Under the pieces are notes generated by a model, which saw only the letters and a program-made list of their open reading frames with translations, did no database searches and had not been told where the DNA came from. A DNA stretch of 64,000 nt, from the NCBI GenBank assembly GCA_963576565.1, contig OY755044.1, positions 96,300,752 through 96,364,751 of the forward strand. Direction: 5' to 3'. Within the stretch, counting starts at the first letter, position 1. Each line of letters opens with the position of its first letter. Position numbers and translations under genes: made by a program. This document shows, piece after piece, positions 58,584-64,000 of the stretch. The stretch is from Aspidapion aeneum (lineage: Eukaryota; Arthropoda; Insecta; Coleoptera; Brentidae).

Positions 58584-59690
58584 TTAATTAAAAAAATTTT
58601 CCTTAGTGTGAAGGTTTACATTTGTTTTGTCACCTGAATAATCAGATGCGGGTTCAAATGAAGGATATGAACTTTCAATAATACTTTTTGAGCGTTGTGC
58701 GGGAGAAAGAATAGGACTTTGATCAAAGGATGACTGGTATGGGTATGAAAAGTGGGAATTTGGTGAAGGACTTGAGACTGGTATATGATTACGAGATGAC
58801 TGGGAAGTGTATGAAAGTTGCGAGTTTGGTGAAGAAGCTTCTACAGGAATTTGATTGGAAGGTGACTGGTATGGGGGTGAAACTTGGGAATTCGGTGAAG
58901 GAGTTGGTACTGGTGTATGATTATGAGATGACTGGGAAGAGTATGGAAGTTGCCAGTTTGGTGAAGAAGTTGCTACAGGAATTTTATTGGGAGGTGACTG
59001 GTATGGATATGAAAGTTGGGAATTCGGTAAAGGAGTTGATACTGGTGTATGATTACGAGATGATTGGGAGGAGCCAAAAAGTTGGGAGTGCGATGAAGAA
59101 GTTGGTACGTAAGTTTGATTTGAACAACGCTGATTTGAGATAGGGAAATCAGAACTTATTTGGAAGCTTGGCAATTGAGTTACGGCAGGTGTTTGTGGAA
59201 AAATATGCGGATAATTCGGAGCGGAGTGAAGAGTTCCCTGATAATTCGTTGTTTCTACCACATCATATTGTCCCATTTCAGCATGAAACAAAATATTATT
59301 TATGTGATGTTGTATCAGTGCTCTGGTTTTTGGCTTGAAATTTCTTAGTTTATGGGCAACAAATTGCCCATACACTCCACTTTCATCACTTTTCGTGGTA
59401 TTGTTGGCCACTGCAGTTTTAAGATAGCCCAAAGCTTTGTCCATGGACGAATCTTCTGTTTGTCTTTTATTTATAGTTTTTCGTTTCAGTTTTTTTACTC
59501 GAGTAGTGACATCAGATTCAGTATTTATTGCAGAACTTGTGGGTAAATCTGTGGGATCCTCGCTCCGCTCCACAGCATGTCCTTCTCCTTCAGTAACTGC
59601 AACGCCTTCTGCATGGGTTTGGTTTTCCTCGTCTCCATTTTCTGACGCCTCACTATCAATGTGCTGTTCTTCAGTTGAATCAGAGTTTTC
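58584..59690 (-). CDS. Harbinger-associated MADF/BESS protein, large 3' exon
   Basis: From a 3' splice site (TGATTTTAG, exon from 59690) an open frame of 368 codons ends at 58584. An acidic start (ENSDSTEEQ, SENGDEEN) is followed by a basic stretch VKKLKRKTINKR (about residues 66-76, likely nuclear targeting), then YGQFVAHKLRNFKPKTRALI, QHHINNILFHAEMGQY (about 107-142), a clear BESS motif as found C-terminal to MADF domains. The C-terminal half is tandem ~44-residue Ser/Pro/Asn/Gln repeats (PNSQLSY, QSSRNHTPV). Such proteins accompany Harbinger transposases. This exon lies inside the transposase intron on the opposite strand; a start at GTG 59573 is not required, as the upstream exon joins in phase 0. 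Confidence 0.8.
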   Translation of the reverse strand, partial: ENSDSTEEQHIDSEASENGDEENQTHAEGVAVTEGEGHAVERSEDPTDLPTSSAINTESDVTTRVKKLKRKTINKRQTEDSSMDKALGYLKTAVANNTTKSDESGVYGQFVAHKLRNFKPKTRALIQHHINNILFHAEMGQYDVVETTNYQGTLHSAPNYPHIFPQTPAVTQLPSFQISSDFPISNQRCSNQTYVPTSSSHSQLFGSSQSSRNHTPVSTPLPNSQLSYPYQSPPNKIPVATSSPNWQLPYSSQSSHNHTPVPTPSPNSQVSPPYQSPSNQIPVEASSPNSQLSYTSQSSRNHIPVSSPSPNSHFSYPYQSSFDQSPILSPAQRSKSIIESSYPSFEPASDYSGDKTNVNLHTKENFFN

Positions 59691-59962
59691 CTAAAATCAA
59701 TTTTAACAAGCTGTTAGGTATTAGTAATATAGATTTCCACTTGCTTGGTTCACTTGAGCTTTATAACCAGCTAGTAAAAAAGCCCTACTTTAGTCAGAAT
59801 TTATATAAAATATTGTTACATCTACGGTTAATTTCAAGGGTAATTCCTGTAGATTCTCTAAAATAATATAGGGTCTTTAAATTAAAATTTGATTTTGGCT
59901 ATTTTCTGAAAAAAAAGTAGAACGCAGAAAATTGGATAAACAGGAAATTTAATTTCTTTCAG

Positions 59963-60751
59963 ATTCCCACCGTCCCGGAAGAATGGTTATGTGTAGCAAG
60001 AGAATTTGAACAAAAGTGGCAATTTCCTCATTGTATTGGGTGTATGGATGGCAAGCATATTGTCATTCAATCGCCAATTCATAGTGGAAGCGATTTCTAC
60101 AATTACAAATCGAATTTTAGCATAGTGCTCTTGGCACTTGTTGATGGTGACTACAACTTTTTATTTGTTGATATTGGATGCCAAGGCAGAATATCAGATG
60201 GAGGAGTATTCAAGAATACTAAGCTTTACAAGAAATTAGAGAGTAATGATTTAGGTCTCCCAGAAGACTCATTGATACCAAATTTAGATAAACCAATGCC
60301 TTACGTTATATTAGCCGACGAGGCATTTCCTTTAACAACACGTATCATGAAGCCATTTTCTGGAATACACAGAAAAGGCACTCTTGGAAGAGTTTTTAAT
60401 TATAGACTTTGTCGCGCGCGGCGAATAGTCGAAAACGTATTCGGTATCATTTCAGCAGTATTCAGAATCCTAAGGAAGCCCATGTTGCTAAGTCCAGAAA
60501 AAGCACAAATTGTTACAATGGCAGCTTGCTGTCTACATAATTTTCTCAGGAAAAGCCGTACCTCCAAAAATCTGTACACGCCTCCTGGAACTTTTGATCA
60601 AGAAGATAATGAAGGAAATTTTATCCCTGGGACTTGGAGAAAAGAATCAAACGCAGAATCATCTTTATTGCCTTTAAAAAATGTACCGCGCAAGACGGCA
60701 GCTCTACCAAAGGAAATTCGTAACGATTTTGCTCAATATTTCATGATGTGA
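59963..60751 (+). CDS. PIF/Harbinger transposase, exon 2 (DDE catalytic domain)
   Basis: After TTTCTTTCAG the frame reads IPTVPEEWLCVAREFEQKWQ, FPHCIGCMDGKHIVIQSP and continues to TGA at 60749-60751. Numbering the joined 401-residue protein, candidate catalytic acids are D168 (MDGKH), D209 (FVDIG) or D218 (SDGGVF), D258 (ADEAFPL) and E296 (RRIVENVFG), matching the DDE_Tnp_4 layout of HARBI1 transposases. No stop or frameshift interrupts it, so the element may be young. It lies within the intron of the antisense MADF/BESS gene (between 59690 and 60811). Reaction: TIR cleavage and integration at TWA targets (family knowledge). Confidence 0.9.
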   Translation: MPTVPEEWLCVAREFEQKWQFPHCIGCMDGKHIVIQSPIHSGSDFYNYKSNFSIVLLALVDGDYNFLFVDIGCQGRISDGGVFKNTKLYKKLESNDLGLPEDSLIPNLDKPMPYVILADEAFPLTTRIMKPFSGIHRKGTLGRVFNYRLCRARRIVENVFGIISAVFRILRKPMLLSPEKAQIVTMAACCLHNFLRKSRTSKNLYTPPGTFDQEDNEGNFIPGTWRKESNAESSLLPLKNVPRKTAALPKEIRNDFAQYFMM

Positions 60752-60810
60752 TGTATTTGTTTTTACGAAAAGTTACTTATAAATGTTATTAATAAATTAT
60801 TTCTACGTAC

Positions 60811-60908
60811 ATCAATTGAATCCATTGTCAGTCTTGGTTGATCTTTGTCCAGCAGAAATGCCATGCGTTGGAAGGCATACCATTTTGATACATATATCTC
60901 TGTTGCAC
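60811..60908 (-). CDS. Harbinger-associated MADF/BESS protein, exon with second half of MADF
   Basis: Between TCTTTTACAG (exon from 60908) and a donor GAT/GTACGT (60811/60810) the minus strand encodes (G)ATEIYVSKWYAFQRMAFLLD, KDQPRLTMDSID. The ‘G..E.Y.s.W.af..m.FL.D’ pattern is the end of a MADF domain. It joins the 59690 exon in phase 0. The first base of the opening glycine codon and the N-terminal MADF half must come from an upstream exon at higher coordinates, which I could not find; it may be lost, so this gene is 5'-incomplete as seen. Confidence 0.6.
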
Positions 60909-61406
60909 CTGTAAAAGACTAATGAACTTGCAGTTGCATGCAAGGTTAGTGTCCCTCTCTGACAGATTATAAAAATATTTGTTTTTCTATCTGAAACTGA
61001 TGTCATATCAGAGGCGCTAATTCTGCATGCAACATTTTATCAAATTTAACCTACTTTGCAGCTCCCTTAGTTACCGAGTTACAAATAGTGGCCCATGGCA
61101 ATTAGCACACTGTATACTGTTACGTTATTAAAACAAGTTATTTGGGAGCAACATCACCTAATATGTTTTAAGACATCCCCAATCCAATCAAAAATAGCCT
61201 ACCTCTTATCATTTTATTACTTTAAACATATTTTTTTTTTCAAAATTTTCGCCTACGGCGTCGCCTTTTTTGGTTAGATTTCCGTCACATTTAGTATTTG
61301 TTTTTCAAAATTTTTGCCAGGTCTTTGACTTTTTAAAATTATTTTTACCAGATTTTACCTGCGCTGTTTTTTTTTAGCTATTTAATTTATATTGATCTAA
61401 CAGTAA

Positions 61407-61849
61407 CGTTTAAATAAACAATGTTAAATAATTTTTCCAAAATCATTATCTAATGTCAAAAATGACATATGTCATACACTTGTCAAACTTTTGAGATATA
61501 AAACGATAGATCTCCTTTTTCTGTTTTCAAACATATAAAATATGTTGAAATTTGGCCCAGCCGTTTTTGAAATATTTGCACTTTAATAACCTAAATAAAC
61601 AATAAGGATGTTGCTATTTTGTTAATGAACATAATTAGGTTTTTAAAATGCAAATATTTCAACAACGGTTAGACGAAATGTCAACATATTATATATTTTT
61701 GAAATTAGAAAACGGAACCCCATCACTTAAAAGAATTATATACAGGGTGTTTTATTTAACAAAATAAACCACATCTCAAAATTTGACAAGTGTATGACAT
61801 CAGATTCTGATGATTTAGGAAAAATTATTAAACTTTGCTTATTTAAACG
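61407..61849. mobile_element. 443-bp TIR element
   Basis: CGTTTAAATAAACAATGTTA at the left and reverse-strand CGTTTAAATAAGCAAAGTTT at the right, then AATAATTTTTCC and a GTCATACACTTGTCAAA pair. A CAGGGTGTTTTATTTAACA segment lies inside. No target duplication recognised. Confidence 0.7.
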
Positions 61850-62026
61850 ATCACGGTACGTGATATATGTCAACTTTTTTGAAATTTTTTAAATATTTGT
61901 GTTTTGTTTAAGGAGATGTCTTGTTTTTTCCAGTTTTTTTGTGTTAATTTTCGAAAAAAAAAACAAACCTTTCTTTAAACATTTTTGGCCGCTTTGTATA
62001 AAAAATAAATAAATTATAATTTTTTT

Positions 62027-62239
62027 ACAAATTGTGAAAGGCTTTCGTGGCCATCGTGCAATGGTGGGTGTGCTTTCGGGCTGTTCGGCCGTCGTCGTTG
62101 GAAATTCGTTCTCGACGTTTCTCTTCGAGAAGCCGACAAACAGTCAACATCTCCTGAAGATGCCATCCACTCGAGATGGCGAAACGTCGAGAACGAATTT
62201 CCAACGACGACGGCCGAACAGCCCGAAAGCACACCGACC
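62027..62239. mobile_element. inverted-repeat retroelement-like insertion with 14-bp direct repeats
   Basis: ATTATAATTTTTTT lies at 62013-62026 and 62240-62253. The 213-bp insert has 61-bp inverted arms (62061-62121 and 62181-62241; GTGTGCTTTCGGGCTGTTCG) around a 59-nt spacer with CTCCTGAAGATGCCATCC and GATGGCGAAACGTCGAG. The CTGAAGATG...GCGAAACG words recur at the 3' ends of several invertebrate retroelements, including Penelope-like ones; family assignment is tentative. Confidence 0.6.
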
Positions 62240-62708
62240 ATTATAATTTTTTTGTTTATTATAATTTAAAACTAATTAAGACAGATATAAAACAACATAG
62301 CTTGGTAAAAAAAACTACCAGACCAAAAAGATACGATTGTTTTTATATTTTAAATGCCGTCATCTTGGATAATAATAGACATATGTCATTTATTATGAAA
62401 TATCGGCGACCCCTATTTAATATAAATCGATACATTACACAGCAATACTAGTTGTATCAAACAAGAACACAACAATAACATCTTAAAATGTCAAATTGTA
62501 ATTTTTTATAAATTTCTACAAAATTTGGCTTGCTATTGATAAAATCCAAAATCCGGCGAACCGAACCCCGCCCCCTGAATTGAGCCAACCCCCCCCCCCC
62601 CCCCCCTTGTATACGCCGGTACCATCATGTCACAATAGTTGGTGTGGTAGTTTCAGGCATAGAAGAGAGTAAATACTACTATACTAAATATATGCTACCT
62701 ATTTGTAT

Positions 62709-62935
62709 TAGGGTCTTATTGCAATAAAACCTGGCAAATCGTGCCCGGCAATATTCTGACAGTTTTATATAAAAAAATCGTCCTTTGTGTATTTAAAAAC
62801 CGGAATAAATAAATGATTTTATTTTTAAATTCGTGGTATGTCAATGTTGAAAGGTCAGCTGTCAGTTTTCTACGTAAACCTGACAGAATAATAACAGGCA
62901 CTATTAGAGCTAGGTTTTATTGCCATAAGTCCCTA
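62709..62935. mobile_element. 227-bp MITE, family of 34091-34372
   Basis: TAGGGTCTTATTGCAATAAA and reverse-strand TAGGGACTTATGGCAATAAA are inverted ends; both continue with ACCTGG/ACCTAG and an inner CTGACAG pair. Confidence 0.7.
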
Positions 62936-63756
62936 TTACCTACAAGAATTTAGGTCTAAAATAAATAGATCCATGACGGATCTGACACCGTCCTTCAAGT
63001 TAAATAATATATTAGCCTTGAAAACAGTTTTTTGTAAATATATCAAAAACTAAAGCTCCTACTAAGTGTTTGGTTATAACACGAATTATTGAGCAAAATA
63101 TAGTCTACTATATTATTATTATTAAAAGTAAGCATTTTTTAAAATTATTAATTGTCAGAAAACTGTCATTAGCATTAATGGATTTTGATCAAATCTTATT
63201 AGCTCGTAAGAGTGTCAAACAATATTTTACCTGAAAATTTTACGAAACTCGGTTCAGCGGTTTAGGAGCTGTCCTGTTACGGACAGAAAAAATATACACA
63301 CACACACACAGATAGACATCACGACGATATTGCTAGGATAGGTCAAAATACATCCAAATATCAAATTTTTGGCGTTATCTCAAAATAATACCTTCCTCTA
63401 GCCATTGCTGTGCGGGCTAGGAAGATAAAAATTAAAAAGTTTCAAAATTAAGTTATTGAATTTACGCCCCAATTTTTTTAAATTTTTTTTAGAGGTATAG
63501 CGTGTCCCATTTTGAAAGGGATAACTCGGTTATTAATTAAAGGGTAGCGATATGCGGATTTCACTTAAACGGGCTCGTTGGGCAATTAAAAATGGTGTTA
63601 TCAGATTTTTGCTATATCCAGTAATTTTTATTATGCGGGGGCTTTTTAAAATATTGTTGTTTTAATAAACCTTTATATATCTTGCTTATTTTACAAGATA
63701 TTTCAATTCTGTAAAAACGTGTTCTTGAGGGAGAAACTGGCGCTGTCAAATTTTTG
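62936..63756. other. no gene; LINE- or Helitron-like tail at 63230-63340
   Basis: TTCAGCGGTTTAGGAGCTGT, CCTGTTACGGACAGAAAAAA and a CACACACACACA microsatellite resemble the 3' ends of insect RTE-like or Helentron elements. No reading frame accompanies it. Confidence 0.35.
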
Positions 63757-63773
63757 ACCTAACCTAACCTAAC
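63757..63773. repeat. short interstitial CCTAA (TTAGG-type) run
   Basis: ACCTAACCTAACCTAAC: about three units of the arthropod telomere repeat, too short to indicate a telomere. The following 200 bases hold two AAGGGATATCAAAAA copies (63941, 63962) and nothing else supported. Confidence 0.8.
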
Positions 63774-64000
63774 AGGTTTAATTTTTGACATATGCTATTC
63801 AAAATAAAAAAGTTAGATACGTACCAGGACATTTTTTGCCATAAAGAACATTGGCTTGAATTGCTGATTAGGTATACAAAACAATAAAATTTAAAAAATT
63901 AATTTTTTTGGCTTTAAAAAACTTATTTAATATTTTTAATAAGGGATATCAAAAACAAAGTAAGGGATATCAAAAAGCAAATATTCAAAAAATGTATTTG

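Noticed and set aside
58730..59143. 137-codon plus-strand ORF
   Set aside because: Lies antisense within the BESS protein exon, whose frame has recognisable motifs; a shadow ORF.
62151..62190. Hammerhead ribozyme
   Set aside because: CTGAAGATG differs from the required CTGATGA core and stem III could not be drawn; kept only as a remark.

Overview
The window looks like an intergenic to intronic stretch of an AT-rich, transposon-laden arthropod nuclear genome, most likely an insect and possibly a beetle; the order is an inference I cannot fix from sequence alone. The grounds are spliced eukaryotic exons, PIF/Harbinger, THAP/P-like, hAT-like, Tc1/mariner-like and Helentron-like DNA transposons and MITEs, 3-, 7- and 8-bp target-site duplications, large satellite and microsatellite blocks, a few CCTAA (insect telomere-type) units, and a 200-N assembly gap. 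There are no bacterial-type operons.

Host coding sequence is sparse. Left: a secreted leucine-rich-repeat protein resembling a Toll ectodomain (minus strand, 5.1-6.7 kb), broken by a 1-nt frameshift and the N gap. Middle: an unidentified terminal exon with one transmembrane helix (40083-40215, plus) and two doubtful small exons (9726-9805; 31897-32028). Right: the last exon of a TBL2-like (transducin beta-like 2) WD40 protein (53565-53779, minus). The remaining TBL2 exons are not seen, so much or all of 53.8-64 kb may be intron.

Layout. 0-5 kb: GTTAC-rich clusters around three ~1-kb tandem repeats. 5-9 kb: LRR gene and TIR elements. 10.3-17.3 kb: a giant inverted repeat (arms ~2.8 kb) carrying hairpin-rich satellite monomers and TA runs. 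17.3-22.7 kb: diverged ~185-bp tandem repeats inside two nested long-TIR elements. 23-40 kb: many MITEs, a tRNA-like gene, a decamer minisatellite. 40.7-48.3 kb: a decayed Harbinger with TTA target-site duplication, a decayed THAP/P-like element, and two copies of a 610-bp MITE with 7-bp TSDs. 49-53 kb: further MITEs. 54.4-55.7 kb: a CAGACATA array next to a palindromic MITE. 56.4-60.9 kb: a nearly intact Harbinger transposon whose transposase and MADF/BESS genes lie on opposite strands with their exons interleaved.

The most unusual observation is a set of very short perfect hairpins (29-33 bp), each bordered by an exact or nearly exact 7-bp direct repeat, at 9.1 kb (two in series), 34.5 kb and 43.7 kb. 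Two longer hairpins (62 bp; 108-bp compound) have 8-bp flanking repeats at 48.1 and 57.3 kb. They could be excision footprints of P-superfamily transposons, which would fit the 7-bp-TSD MITEs and the THAP remnant nearby, or an ultra-short class of mobile hairpin.
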